From Ensifer sp. LC11 (GTDB lineage Bacteria; Pseudomonadota; Alphaproteobacteria; Rhizobiales; Rhizobiaceae): a stretch of DNA of 64,000 nt. Below are positions 7,969 to 17,197 of the stretch, piece by piece. A model generated the notes under the pieces. That model did not search any database. It was not told the DNA's origin and saw only the letters and a list, made by a program, of their open reading frames with translations. Location of the stretch: positions 49,807 to 113,806 of the forward strand of contig NZ_MBSO01000014.1 of NCBI RefSeq assembly GCF_001695835.1, given 5' to 3'. The position numbers were made by a program, and so were the translations under genes. The stretch's first letter is position 1; each line of letters opens with the position of its first letter.

Positions 7969-9012
7969 TCAGGGCCTCGGCATCCACGCCGGCATGGCGA
8001 CGTCCGCATGGGCGAATTGCGGCAGTTTCACGCCGAGCTCCTCCATGTTCTTGATGTCCTGATCGTTCAGGTCCTTCTGGGTGATCAGCGTCGGCGGCAC
8101 GATGACCTGGCGACCCGGATCTTCGCCGGCAAGCAGCATGGCGAGCGAGCGCACCGAGACCTGGCCGACGACGGCCGGATTGGTGGCGGCGGTGGCCGTC
8201 CAGGCAGAGCCGGATTCACGCATCGCGGCTATGTCCGAGGTCGAGATGTCGGCCGAGTAGATCTTCACGCTCGAGGAGAGGCCGGCCTCGTCAACCGCGA
8301 TCTTCACGCCCTTGGCGAACTCGTCGTAAGGGGCAAACATCACGGTGATATCCGGCTTGGCCGAGATCACCGCGCGGGCCTGGTTGGCAACCGAATTGGC
8401 GATCGGGTTGTCCATCGTTCCGAACTGCGCGGCTTCCTCGATGCCGGAATACTTTGCCTTGAATTCCTTCCAGGTCTCGTCGCGACGGTCGAGAGGCGCG
8501 ATGCCGGCGACATAGATGTAGCCCGCCTTGAAGCTTTCGCCGTTGTCCTTGACCGCCTGCTCAAGGGCAAGGCGCGCGAGGTCGCGGTCGGACTGCTCGA
8601 CCTGCGGGATCTTCTCGTTCTCGACGTTGACGTCGAAAGCAACGACCTTGATGCCGGCGTCGACCGCGCGCTGGGCCGCTTCCTTCATCGATTCCGTCAG
8701 ACCATGCTGGATGATGATGCCCTGCACGCCAAGCGCAATCGCCTGGTCGACCATGTCTGCCTGAAGGGCCGCGTCCTGACGGCTGTCGAAGACCTGAAGC
8801 TGCACGCCGAGCGCCTTGGACTGTGCCTCGACGCCGGCGAGGTAGGACTGGAAGAAGTCGCCGGTCGAAAGGTAGCGCACGAGCGCGATTTTCACGTCGG
8901 CGGCCTTGTCGAACGGTTTTGGCATGTCGGCGGCAAAGGACGGCACGCCGAAGGCGGCAGCCCCCATCAACCCGAGCGTCCATCGGCTCAAGGTTCTGCG
9001 AGTCATGTTCAT
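7969..9012 (-). CDS. RbsB-type sugar ABC transporter substrate-binding protein
   Basis: This 347-residue periplasmic binding protein belongs to the LacI/RbsB fold (peripla_BP_4). An N-terminal RR signal (MNMTRRTLSRWTLGLMGAAA) is cleaved near SFA-AD. The ligand-binding fold shows KIALVRYLSTGDFFQSYLAG, then QALALGVQGIIIQHG-like and KVVAFDVNVEN strands. GGAGGAGA upstream supports the ATG at 9012. It is the last gene of the operon 11625 to 7969, after the permease (49 bp gap). Since the divergent operon encodes MtnK and MtnA homologues, a likely ligand is 5-methylthioribose or a related 5-substituted ribose; this rests on context. Confidence 0.9.
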   Translation of the reverse strand: MNMTRRTLSRWTLGLMGAAAFGVPSFAADMPKPFDKAADVKIALVRYLSTGDFFQSYLAGVEAQSKALGVQLQVFDSRQDAALQADMVDQAIALGVQGIIIQHGLTESMKEAAQRAVDAGIKVVAFDVNVENEKIPQVEQSDRDLARLALEQAVKDNGESFKAGYIYVAGIAPLDRRDETWKEFKAKYSGIEEAAQFGTMDNPIANSVANQARAVISAKPDITVMFAPYDEFAKGVKIAVDEAGLSSSVKIYSADISTSDIAAMRESGSAWTATAATNPAVVGQVSVRSLAMLLAGEDPGRQVIVPPTLITQKDLNDQDIKNMEELGVKLPQFAHADVAMPAWMPRP

Positions 9013-9061
9013 GTCAGTCTCCTCCACTGGTGAACTTTTATTATCCGCCGAGGTTGCTGCC

Positions 9062-10111
9062 TCAGCGTTTGCCTCTTTTCGAGAGCGCAAAGGTGAAGAT
9101 CAGGGCGATGACGAGCACCGCACCCTTGACGAAATCCTGCGTGTAGTAGGGCGCGTTCATCATCGTCAGCCCCTGAAGCAGGATGCCGACGAAAAGCGCG
9201 CCGATCGCCGTGCCGAAGGCGTTGGGTTTGGCGGCGCCGAGCACGGCGAAACCGATCAGCGCGGCCGCAACGGCATCGAGAAGCAGATTGTTGCCGGAGG
9301 CGATGTCGCCGCGGCCAAGACGCGCGGCGAGCAGGATGCCGCCGATCGAGGCAAAGACGCCGGAGATGATGTAGGCCGAAATCTTGTAGGCGTTGACCGG
9401 TGCCCCGGCGAGGCCGGCGGCGCGTTCGTTGGAGCCGACGGCATACATCATGCGACCGAAGCGGGTGTATTCGAGGAAGAACCAGATCAGGATCGCCAGC
9501 ACGATCAGCACCACCACCGAGACCGGCACCAGGTTGGGCAGAACGAAATCGAAGCGGTGGCGGCCGAGTGCCAGGAAGCCGGGGCTGAAGGTGCCCGCAG
9601 CAACGGAGCCGTCGGGCAGCGTCAGGCCGGTCGCAATCGACCGGCCTTCCGTCGGGATGCGCTGAAGCCCGAGCAGCAGGAACATCATGCCGAGCGTTGC
9701 CAGGAGATCCGGCACGCGCATGTAGACGATGATGATGCCGTTGACGAGACCGACAAGCACGCCGATGGCAAGGCACACGAGTGTTGCCGTCAGCGCGTCG
9801 CCGCCCATCACCACCATGACGTAGGACGAAGCCATCATCGCCGTCGTGGCGACAGAGCCGATCGAAAGATCGAAACCGCCGACGACGAGCGTTGCCGTCA
9901 CGCCCAGCGCCAAAATGCCGGTGATCGACACGGACTGCAGGATGAAAACGGCGCTTTGAGGTGAGGCAAAACCGCCGGTGACCAGGGAGAAGTAAAGGAC
10001 CAACCCGACGAGGAGCGCCAGGAAGCCGTACTTGATCGCAGCCTCCCTGAAGGCCGGCGCATTCGAAGGGACCGGAACCGCCGTCGCGGGTTTGCTCTGT
10101 TCGCTGCTCAT
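9062..10111 (-). CDS. RbsC-type sugar ABC transporter permease
   Basis: This 349-residue inner-membrane permease (BPD_transp_2) has about eight to ten hydrophobic segments. The family motif GVTATLVVGGFDLSIGSVA is near residue 75, and GSNERAAGLAGAPVNAYKISAYIISG is the EAA-like cytoplasmic loop. The start MSSEQSKPAT at 10111 overlaps the stop of the ATPase gene (ATGA), showing translational coupling; the open frame upstream of it is antisense-type readthrough and is not used. It forms the membrane channel with the ATPase at 10108-11625. Confidence 0.92.
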   Translation of the reverse strand: MSSEQSKPATAVPVPSNAPAFREAAIKYGFLALLVGLVLYFSLVTGGFASPQSAVFILQSVSITGILALGVTATLVVGGFDLSIGSVATTAMMASSYVMVVMGGDALTATLVCLAIGVLVGLVNGIIIVYMRVPDLLATLGMMFLLLGLQRIPTEGRSIATGLTLPDGSVAAGTFSPGFLALGRHRFDFVLPNLVPVSVVVLIVLAILIWFFLEYTRFGRMMYAVGSNERAAGLAGAPVNAYKISAYIISGVFASIGGILLAARLGRGDIASGNNLLLDAVAAALIGFAVLGAAKPNAFGTAIGALFVGILLQGLTMMNAPYYTQDFVKGAVLVIALIFTFALSKRGKR

Positions 10112-11625
10112 GATGCATGGACCTGTTGATAGAATTGACCGGCGATCTCGGACAAAAGCCGCTCGACGTCGATGTCGGCATTGCGGTGCTCGCCGACCAT
10201 GGTGTGCTCCGACATGACCAGGATGCGGTCGGCCACCTCGAAGGCTTCGTCGAGCTCGGTCAGAAACAGAATGGTGGCGCGTCCGGACGCCGACGCGCGC
10301 AGCTTTTCGCCGATATCGCGGCGTGCGGCGATGTCGACGCCCTGGAAGGGTTCGTCGAGGATGAGAAGGCGCGAGGGCTCGGAAAGCCAACGTCCGACCA
10401 TTACCTTCTGCTGGTTTCCGCCCGAAAGCGTTTGCAACTCGTCGCGCTCGCTGCGGCACACGACGCCGAGGGAAGCAATCTGCTGGCGCGCCTTGGCCTT
10501 TTCCGCCCGCCGGCTCGATATGCCGAACCGCGAGAGCCGGCGGAGAAACGGCAGGCTGATGTTCTCATAGATGTTGAAGTCGGGAACAATGCCGCTTTCG
10601 GCGCGGTCCTTGGCGACGAGAAAGACGCCGCGGACAATGGCCTGGCCGGTTGTCTTTGGTGCATACCGAACGCCGTCGAGCGTCATTTCGCCAGCGACGG
10701 GCGCCCGCGCTCCGAACAGGGTTTCGGCGAGCGCCGTCTTGCCGACCCCGACGAGACCGGTGACTGCGACGATTTCCCCATCACCGAGATCGAAATCGAA
10801 GGGCCGCGCCTGATCCGTCAGCTTCAGGCCGCGGACCGCAAAGACCGGAGCGCCTCCCTCGCGCAGGTCAACCGCGCCGGCCGAGACCTTGCGACCGAGC
10901 ATCGCGTTGACGGCACCCTCATAGTCCAGCTCCGGTCCCTCGAAGCGACCGCTGATGCGGCCATCGCGGAGCGCGACGATGCTGTCGGCGAGGCGGCGGA
11001 TATCCGACATGCGATGCGAGATATAAAGAATGGCGACGCCGCGCGCCTTCAGTCGGTCGACGAGATCAAAAAGGCGGTCGGCCTCAGCGCTCGACAGCGA
11101 CGAGGTCGGCTCGTCGAGGATCAGCACCTTCGGTTCGTGGGCCATGGCGCGGGCGATGGCCACCATCTGGCGATCGGCAAGCGTCAGGTCGTTGATATTG
11201 GCGCCGAGATCAATCGCGAGCCCCATGCGGGAGGCAACGGTAGCGGCCTCGCGCCGCACCCGGCGGGGATTGAAGAACAGCCGCGCGCCGCGCCCGTTCA
11301 ATCGGTCGAGGGTGAGATTGGTGGCCACGTCCAGATCGGCGACGACGCCGTCGTTGATGTTCTGGTGCACGGTCACGACACCGGCGCGGATCGCCTCGGC
11401 CGGCGTCGCCGGCTCGAATGGAAGCCCTGCGAGCACCATGGCGCCGGCATCGCGCGTGTAAACGCCGCTCAGGATGCGCACGAGCGTCGATTTTCCAGCG
11501 CCATTGGCACCCATCAGAACGGTAACCGCCCCGGCCTTGAGGTCGAGGTCCACCCCTCTGAGCACCGGCACCGGCCCAAAGGCTTTGCGCACGCCCTCAA
11601 TGCGAAACACTGCCTGTTCGCTCAT
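10108..11625 (-). CDS. RbsA/MglA-type sugar ABC transporter ATPase (two ABC domains)
   Basis: This is a 505-residue fused double ATPase. Domain 1 has Walker A GANGAGKST near residue 40, and its Walker B region contains LILDEPTSSLS. Domain 2 is degenerate at Walker A (GLVGVGKTALAE) but keeps LSGGNQQKVMVGRWL and LLILDEPFQGVD, as is usual for sugar-importer ATPases. The start at 11625 has GGGAGGAGAGA in front. It is the first gene of the leftward operon, divergent from mtnK. The importer it powers probably brings in the substrate of the mtnK-RLP operon. Confidence 0.93.
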   Translation of the reverse strand: MSEQAVFRIEGVRKAFGPVPVLRGVDLDLKAGAVTVLMGANGAGKSTLVRILSGVYTRDAGAMVLAGLPFEPATPAEAIRAGVVTVHQNINDGVVADLDVATNLTLDRLNGRGARLFFNPRRVRREAATVASRMGLAIDLGANINDLTLADRQMVAIARAMAHEPKVLILDEPTSSLSSAEADRLFDLVDRLKARGVAILYISHRMSDIRRLADSIVALRDGRISGRFEGPELDYEGAVNAMLGRKVSAGAVDLREGGAPVFAVRGLKLTDQARPFDFDLGDGEIVAVTGLVGVGKTALAETLFGARAPVAGEMTLDGVRYAPKTTGQAIVRGVFLVAKDRAESGIVPDFNIYENISLPFLRRLSRFGISSRRAEKAKARQQIASLGVVCRSERDELQTLSGGNQQKVMVGRWLSEPSRLLILDEPFQGVDIAARRDIGEKLRASASGRATILFLTELDEAFEVADRILVMSEHTMVGEHRNADIDVERLLSEIAGQFYQQVHAS

Positions 11626-11664
11626 TCTCTCCTCCCGTTGAAGGCAGGTTAGGATAGCCATCCG

Positions 11665-11691
11665 GCAAATGTCAAGGCCATTGACATTTGC
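11665..11691. promoter_or_regulatory. Perfect palindromic operator between importer and mtnK operons
   Basis: GCAAATGTCAA (11665-11675), five bases GGCCA, then TTGACATTTGC (11681-11691) form a perfect inverted repeat with 11-bp arms. It lies 40 bp from the ATPase start and 82 bp from the mtnK start. TTGACA within it could also serve as a -35 element. It resembles TTGACTTTTGT before the SorC-type gene, so SorC binding is the simplest reading. Confidence 0.7.
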
Positions 11692-11772
11692 TAGAATGCC
11701 GCCTTAGTTGTGGCCATACACGGCATGGCTGCGAGCGGTGGAGGCGCGCGCCATGCGCTGGAGGAGAGCGAT

Positions 11773-13044
11773 ATGGACAAGCAAGTCTTTGAGGCGCTGA
11801 ATGCCGCGACCTTGCCGGCAAAACTTGGCGGCAACGTTGTTCTGAGGGAGAAGATCGGCGAGGATTCGGCGCGCTGGAGCGTCAAGGAAGTTGGCGACGG
11901 CAACCTCAACCTCGTTTTCATCGTCACCGGCGAAAAGGGCGCTGCGATCGTCAAGCAGGCGCTGCCCTACGTGCGCCTTGTCGGCGAAAGCTGGCCGCTG
12001 CCGCTCAAGCGCTCCTTCTTTGAATATCATGCATTGATACGCCAGGCCGCCCGCGATCCGGGCATGGTGCCGGAGATCTTCTTCTTCGACGAAGCCCAGG
12101 CGCTCATCGTCATGGAATTTCTGGCGCCGCACGTCATCTTGCGGCGGGCGCTGATCGATGGCCGGCAATTGCCGAGGATCGGCCGCGATCTCGGGCTCTT
12201 TGCCGCCCGGACCCTGTTTCGCGGCTCCGACCTTTCCATGGCCACACGGGAGAAGAAGGCGGATCTGGCGCTGTTTTCCGACAATGTCGAACTGTGCGAC
12301 ATCACCGAGAACCTGGTGTTTTCCGATCCTTACTTCGAGGCAGAGCTCAATCGTCACACGACGCCGCAGCTTGACCCGATCGTGACGGAACTGCGCGCCG
12401 ACCGCGATCTCAAGGTCGAGGCGCAACGGCTGAAACATCTCTTCTCAGCCAAGGCCGAGACGCTCTGCCATGGCGACCTGCATACTGGCTCCGTCATGGT
12501 TACGGATGACGAGACCCGTGTGATCGACCCGGAATTTGCCTTCTATGGTCCGATCAGTTTCGACGTCGGCATGCTGCTTGCCAATTTCTGGATGAGCTAC
12601 TTTTCGCAGAGCGGTCATGAGGTCGAGGCGGGTGCGCGCGACGGCATGCGGGTCTACCTGCTGGAGACGGTCGAGACGATCTGGGAGACCTTCCGCAGCG
12701 AATTCGCAAATCTGTGGCGGACGGAGCGCAAGGGCATCCTCTACCAGGCGAGCCTCTTCGAAGACCGCAACGACGCCTTTGGCGCAGAGCAGGCGCTCGA
12801 CATCGTCATCGACGAGATCTGGCGCGAGATGCTCGGCTTTGCCGGCGTCGAGATGAATCGCCGCATCCTCGGCCTCGCCCACAACGCCGATTTCGAAACC
12901 ATCGCCGATCCGGATCGCCGCGCCGTCTGCGAAACGAAAGCGCTGAAGCTCGGGCGCCATCTCGCCGTCAATAGGCATCACATCCACAGCCTCAAGGACA
13001 TCCGCGCGATTGCGGAGCGCCTTCAGAAGGAGACATCAGCGTGA
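11773..13044 (+). CDS. mtnK: S-methyl-5-thioribose kinase
   Basis: This 423-residue kinase of the APH/choline-kinase fold phosphorylates C1 of 5-methylthioribose. [34 protein letters not shown] is the N-lobe of Mtn[12 protein letters not shown] near residue 237 holds the catalytic Asp, and [17 protein letters not shown] near 255 holds the metal site. The length matches the family. The ATG at 11773 follows GGAGGAGAG. The stop overlaps the GTG of mtnA by 4 bp. Because 5-deoxyribose can also enter this route, the natural substrate could be either sugar. Confidence 0.93.
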   Translation: MDKQVFEALNAATLPAKLGGNVVLREKIGEDSARWSVKEVGDGNLNLVFIVTGEKGAAIVKQALPYVRLVGESWPLPLKRSFFEYHALIRQAARDPGMVPEIFFFDEAQALIVMEFLAPHVILRRALIDGRQLPRIGRDLGLFAARTLFRGSDLSMATREKKADLALFSDNVELCDITENLVFSDPYFEAELNRHTTPQLDPIVTELRADRDLKVEAQRLKHLFSAKAETLCHGDLHTGSVMVTDDETRVIDPEFAFYGPISFDVGMLLANFWMSYFSQSGHEVEAGARDGMRVYLLETVETIWETFRSEFANLWRTERKGILYQASLFEDRNDAFGAEQALDIVIDEIWREMLGFAGVEMNRRILGLAHNADFETIADPDRRAVCETKALKLGRHLAVNRHHIHSLKDIRAIAERLQKETSA

Positions 13045-14135
13045 AAGTCGGAGACCGCCACTACCATACGATCTGGCTCAACGCGGACGGCCAGTCCGTC
13101 GATGTCATCGACCAGCGCTGGTTGCCGCACAAGTTCCGCGTCGTGACCTTGAAAACCGTCGCGGACATCGCCGTCGCCATCCGTGACATGTGGGTGCGCG
13201 GTGCACCACTGATTGGTGTCACCGCCGCCTACGGCGTTGCAATTGCCATGGCGAAAGATCCATCGAACGCCCATCTCGATGCGGTTTGGGAAGAACTCAA
13301 CGAAACACGGCCGACCGCCATCAACCTGCGCTGGGCGCTGAACGCCATGCGTGACCACCTTCGCCCGTTGCCGGAAGACAAGCGCGCTGCGGCCGCCTAC
13401 GCGCACGCCGCGGCGATTGCGAAAGAGGACGTCGAACTGAACCGTGCCATCGGAGCGAACGGCCTGAAGGTGATCCGCGAGATCGCTTCGCGGAAAGAGC
13501 CGGGCGAGCCCGTGCGTATCCTCACCCATTGCAATGCCGGCTGGCTTGCGACCGTCGACTACGGCACCGCGACTGCCCCGATCTACATGGCGGTGGAGGA
13601 AGGCATTCCGGTCCATGTCTATGTGGACGAGACGCGGCCGCGCAACCAGGGCGCCTATCTCACCGCCTGGGAAATGAACGGCCACGGCGTGCCGCACACG
13701 CTGATCGTCGACAATGCCGGCGGTCATCTGATGCAGCATGGCGATGTCGACATGGTGATCGTCGGCACCGACCGCACGACGGCCAATGGCGATGTCTGCA
13801 ACAAGATCGGTACCTACCTCAAGGCGCTTGCCGCCCATGACAATGGTGTGCCGTTCTACGTTGCCCTCCCCTCGCCCACGATCGACTGGACGGTTCGTGA
13901 CGGGGTCAAGGAAATCCCGATCGAAGAGCGGGCTGGCGACGAAGTGACCTTCGTTCAGGGGCTCGCAAGCGACGGTTCGATCGCTAGCGTGCGCATCTCA
14001 CCGGAAGGCAGCCCTGCCGCGAACCCCGCCTTCGACGTCACGCCCGCCCGGCTCATCACCGGACTGATCACGGAACGCGGCATCGCCACGCCTTCGCCCG
14101 AGGGACTGAAGGCGCTCTTTCCCGAACGGAGCTGA
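13041..14135 (+). CDS. mtnA: S-methyl-5-thioribose-1-phosphate isomerase
   Basis: This 364-residue aldose-ketose isomerase of the eIF2B-alpha-like fold converts methylthioribose-1-P to methylthioribulose-1-P. The catalytic Cys lies in [11 protein letters not shown] near residue 160 and the catalytic Asp in [21 protein letters not shown] near 245. [16 protein letters not shown] is the family's substrate loop. The GTG start at 13041 overlaps mtnK, so the two are coupled. The product is the expected substrate of the RuBisCO-like protein encoded three genes later. Confidence 0.94.
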   Translation: MKVGDRHYHTIWLNADGQSVDVIDQRWLPHKFRVVTLKTVADIAVAIRDMWVRGAPLIGVTAAYGVAIAMAKDPSNAHLDAVWEELNETRPTAINLRWALNAMRDHLRPLPEDKRAAAAYAHAAAIAKEDVELNRAIGANGLKVIREIASRKEPGEPVRILTHCNAGWLATVDYGTATAPIYMAVEEGIPVHVYVDETRPRNQGAYLTAWEMNGHGVPHTLIVDNAGGHLMQHGDVDMVIVGTDRTTANGDVCNKIGTYLKALAAHDNGVPFYVALPSPTIDWTVRDGVKEIPIEERAGDEVTFVQGLASDGSIASVRISPEGSPAANPAFDVTPARLITGLITERGIATPSPEGLKALFPERS

Positions 14136-14139
14136 GACG

Positions 14140-15075
14140 ATGAGCCTTGTGAACCGCAGGTCCACCGAAGAGATTGCGCTCGGTATCCGCCGGCGTGTCT
14201 TCTTTCATACGATGAAGCACAATGGCGGCTATCTCAGCCAGGCCTGTTCGGCTGCCGAAAGCCTCGCCTTGCTCTACAATGAAATCCTGAAGCTCGGCGA
14301 GCCGACACTACCGATGGTCCCCCTGCCCTTTCGCGGCGTGCCTTCGGCGCACAATCCCGACGCCTTTACCGGGGCTGGCTATCACGGACCGGCCGGGCCG
14401 GACTTCGACCGCTTCTTCATCTCGCCCGCCCACTACGCGCTCGTCATCTACTCGGCGCTGATCGAGACGGGGCGCATGGACGAACACGCGCTCGACCATT
14501 TTAACAAGGATGGTGGGTCGGTCGAAATGATTGGCGCCGAACACAGCCCTGGCATGGAAGTAACCACAGGCTCACTGGCACAAGGGCTCTCCATGGCCTC
14601 AGGCGTTGCCTGGGCGCGGCTGAAGAAGAAAGAGCCGGGCAAGGTCTGGGTCTATATGTCGGACGGCGAGTTCCAGGAAGGTCAGACCTGGGAATGCCTT
14701 GCCGCCATGAGCTATCACCGCATCGGCAACATCCGCGTCATCGTCGACGTGAACGGCCAGCAATGCGATGGCGCGATGTCCTCCGTCTTGGACCTTGGCG
14801 ACCTCGCCGCACGCATCAGCGCCTTCGGCGTCACCTGCCGATCGGTGGATGGCCATGATCTCGGTGCGCTGCGCAGCGCGGCCGACAGCGCCGAAGCGGG
14901 CAAGCCGCTGGTCATCCTCGCCAACACCTCGCCCTACCAGGGCATGGAGTTCCTGAAGAAGCGCTTTCCGCGCCTCCACTACGTGCGCTTCAAGAGTGCG
15001 GAGGAAAGAGTGGAAATGCAGGCAGCGCTTGCCGCCGAGCTCGGCATCGACCTCAACGCAATGGAAGGGGCCTGA
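14140..15075 (+). CDS. Transketolase-like enzyme, N-terminal (TPP-binding) subunit
   Basis: This 311-residue protein corresponds to the pyrimidine-opposed, TPP/Mg-binding half of transketolase. SDGEFQEGQTWE near residue 171 followed by VDVNGQQCDG is the GDG...N thiamine-diphosphate motif, with Ser replacing the first Gly. TTGSLAQGLSMASGVAWA and HYALVIYSAL are transketolase signatures. It lies 4 bp after mtnA and 2 bp before the partner subunit. Split transketolases of this kind include apulose-4-phosphate transketolase, so a non-pentose-phosphate substrate is likely. Confidence 0.88.
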   Translation: MSLVNRRSTEEIALGIRRRVFFHTMKHNGGYLSQACSAAESLALLYNEILKLGEPTLPMVPLPFRGVPSAHNPDAFTGAGYHGPAGPDFDRFFISPAHYALVIYSALIETGRMDEHALDHFNKDGGSVEMIGAEHSPGMEVTTGSLAQGLSMASGVAWARLKKKEPGKVWVYMSDGEFQEGQTWECLAAMSYHRIGNIRVIVDVNGQQCDGAMSSVLDLGDLAARISAFGVTCRSVDGHDLGALRSAADSAEAGKPLVILANTSPYQGMEFLKKRFPRLHYVRFKSAEERVEMQAALAAELGIDLNAMEGA

Positions 15076-15077
15076 TC

Positions 15078-16079
15078 ATGGTCGAAATCGTCAATCGCCC
15101 CTATGCGCGCGCGTTCGAGGCCTTTGCCACTGCGCGACCCGAGGTCCTCTGCCTCTCGGCCGACCTTACATCGTCCTGCGAGGTCGACGGTTTCCGCGAC
15201 CGGCATCCGGAGCAGTTCCTCTCCCTCGGCATGGCCGAACAGAACATGCTTTCCTTTGCGGGCGGCCTTGCGATGCAGGGCTACCGGCCTTTCATCCATA
15301 CCTTCTCGGTGTTTCTCTACCGCCGCCCCTACGACCAGCTCATCAATTCCATCGCCTATTCCAACCGCAAGGTGCGATTGATGGGCTTCCTGCCCGGTAT
15401 CACCACGCCGGGCGGCATCACCCATCAGGCGATTGAGGATATCGCCGTTCTGCGCGCCGTGCCGAACATGACGATCCTCGAGACGGGCGATGCGACCGAG
15501 GTGGAGACAGTGCTCGAGGTGGCCGACAGCATCGACGGGCCGGTTTATGTGCGGGTCCTGCGCGGAGAGGTTCCACGTCTGTTTTCGACACCCTTCGCTT
15601 TCAACAAGCTGCGGGTCCTGTCCGAAGGCGACGACATTCTCGTCGTTTCATCAGGTGTGTGCACGGAGGAGGCATTGCGCGCCACCCGGGCGCTCGAAGC
15701 GCGCGGCATCGGTATCTCGCATCTGCATGCCTCGACGCTGAAACCGTTCGACCGGGATGGCCTCTTGAAGGCCGCGCGCGGCAAGAAGGGCATCGTTACG
15801 CTGGAGAACCACACGGTCGTCGGCGGTCTTGGCTCGCTCGTCGCCGAAATTATCGCCGAGGAAGGCCTCGGTGTCCGGCTGAAACGGCTCGGCCTCAACG
15901 ACACCTTCGCGCACGGCGCTTCGAAACCCTATCTCATGAAGAAGTACGGCCTCGATGCCGGCGCGCTGGTCGCCGCCATTGAAGCGCTCCTCGGGCGAAA
16001 GCTCTCGATCGGAGAGGACGAACTGGCCGAGGTTCGGCTCGATCACGTTCATTCGGCACAGAAGGCGGAGGCGCTCTAA
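15078..16079 (+). CDS. Transketolase-like enzyme, C-terminal subunit
   Basis: This 333-residue protein contains the transketolase pyrimidine-binding domain and the C-terminal domain. SLGMAEQNMLSFAGGLAMQG near residue 53 has the Glu that activates thiamine diphosphate, and GFLPGITTPGGITHQAIEDIA follows. The last 130 residues form the Rossmann-like C-terminal domain (LVVSSGVCTEEALRA, VTLENHTVVGGLGSLVAE). It must pair with the product of 14140-15075. Its stop overlaps the RuBisCO-like gene by one base, which argues that they act in the same pathway. Confidence 0.88.
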   Translation: MVEIVNRPYARAFEAFATARPEVLCLSADLTSSCEVDGFRDRHPEQFLSLGMAEQNMLSFAGGLAMQGYRPFIHTFSVFLYRRPYDQLINSIAYSNRKVRLMGFLPGITTPGGITHQAIEDIAVLRAVPNMTILETGDATEVETVLEVADSIDGPVYVRVLRGEVPRLFSTPFAFNKLRVLSEGDDILVVSSGVCTEEALRATRALEARGIGISHLHASTLKPFDRDGLLKAARGKKGIVTLENHTVVGGLGSLVAEIIAEEGLGVRLKRLGLNDTFAHGASKPYLMKKYGLDAGALVAAIEALLGRKLSIGEDELAEVRLDHVHSAQKAEAL

Positions 16080-17197
16080 TGGCTTCGCGCTTCACGGTTA
16101 CCTACTACATCCGTGCCGCCGACGCTGCCGAAGCAAAGGCGCGCGCGCTTGACATCGCACTGGAGCAGACGGTTGAAATCCCGCGCAGCGTCGTTCCCAA
16201 GGGGTACGTCGAGGACGAGATCCTCGGCAAGCTGGAGACACTCGCAGAGGATCCGGACGGACGGCTGGGCTTCCTCGCCTCCATCTCCTATTCTGACGAT
16301 GATGTCGGTGGTGACTTTCTTCAGTTTCTAAACATCGTTTTCGGCAACAGCTCGATCAAACCGGGGCTCAAGGTCGAGGACATCACCCCCTCCCCCGGGT
16401 TTCTCGCTTACTGCAAAGGCCCCCGCCACGGCATAGCCGGACTTCGGGCCCGTGCCGGCATCGGCGAAAGCCCGCTGCTTATGTCGGCGATCAAGCCTGT
16501 CGGTCTCTCAACGTCCGAGCTTGCCCGCCTCGCCCATGATTTCGCGCTTGGCGGCATGCACTACGTCAAGGACGACCATGGTCTTGTCGATCAAAAAATG
16601 TCCCCATTTGGAGAGCGGTTGAGGGCCTGCGTCGCTGCCGTTGGCGAAGCGAATGCGAAGAGCGGGGGCCGGACGAGCTTCGTGCCGAACGTGACAGGTC
16701 CGGCGGGCGCCGTAATCGACCGCGCGAAGGAAGCTGAGGCCGCCGGTGCCGGTGCAGTCATGATCGCCCCGGCGCTTGCTGGCTATGACGTGGTGCGCAC
16801 GCTGTCCGCCGATCCCGAATTCACTCTGCCGATCGTTACTCACCCGGCTTTCTCGGGTGCAAACGTGGTCTCGCCCGATTGCGGCTTCTCGCATCGCGCC
16901 TTCTTCGGCACGCTGCACCGGCTGATGGGTGCAGATGCCGTAATCTATCCGAATTTCGGCGGGCGCTTCGGGTTCACGCGAGAGGAATGCCTGTCGATTG
17001 CGCGGGCCTGCGCGTCCGACCTGGGGGGGCCGAAGGCCATCGCCGCCGCCCCCGGTGGCGGCATGACGTTCAGCCGGCTGCGGGAGATGCGGGAAGCCTA
17101 CGGAAACGATGTCATGTACCTCATGGGCGGAGCTCTGCTTCAAGAGCCGAACCTGGTTGATGCATGCCAGCGCCTAGCCGCAGCGGTCCGTCGCTAG
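16079..17197 (+). CDS. RuBisCO-like protein (form IV)
   Basis: This 372-residue homologue of the RuBisCO large subunit is shorter than true form I/II enzymes and belongs to the form IV group. The counterpart of Lys175 is K139 (SAIKPVGLS). The carbamylated-lysine metal site reads K164-D165-D166-H167, where true RuBisCO has K-D-D-E, so one metal ligand is His. Phosphate-binding glycines occur at 326-329 (PGGGM) and 350-351 (MGGALL), and FVPNVTG is near 201. RLPs act as enolases, isomerases or decarboxylases. Here the upstream MtnA product makes a 1,3-isomerase-type reaction on methylthioribulose-1-P the leading guess. It ends the operon. Confidence 0.9.
   Translation: MASRFTVTYYIRAADAAEAKARALDIALEQTVEIPRSVVPKGYVEDEILGKLETLAEDPDGRLGFLASISYSDDDVGGDFLQFLNIVFGNSSIKPGLKVEDITPSPGFLAYCKGPRHGIAGLRARAGIGESPLLMSAIKPVGLSTSELARLAHDFALGGMHYVKDDHGLVDQKMSPFGERLRACVAAVGEANAKSGGRTSFVPNVTGPAGAVIDRAKEAEAAGAGAVMIAPALAGYDVVRTLSADPEFTLPIVTHPAFSGANVVSPDCGFSHRAFFGTLHRLMGADAVIYPNFGGRFGFTREECLSIARACASDLGGPKAIAAAPGGGMTFSRLREMREAYGNDVMYLMGGALLQEPNLVDACQRLAAAVRR

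Noticed and set aside
10117..11652. 511-codon open frame on the plus strand
   Set aside because: It lies wholly opposite the double-ABC ATPase gene, which has all ATPase motifs and a good ribosome site; the antisense product shows no family similarity.
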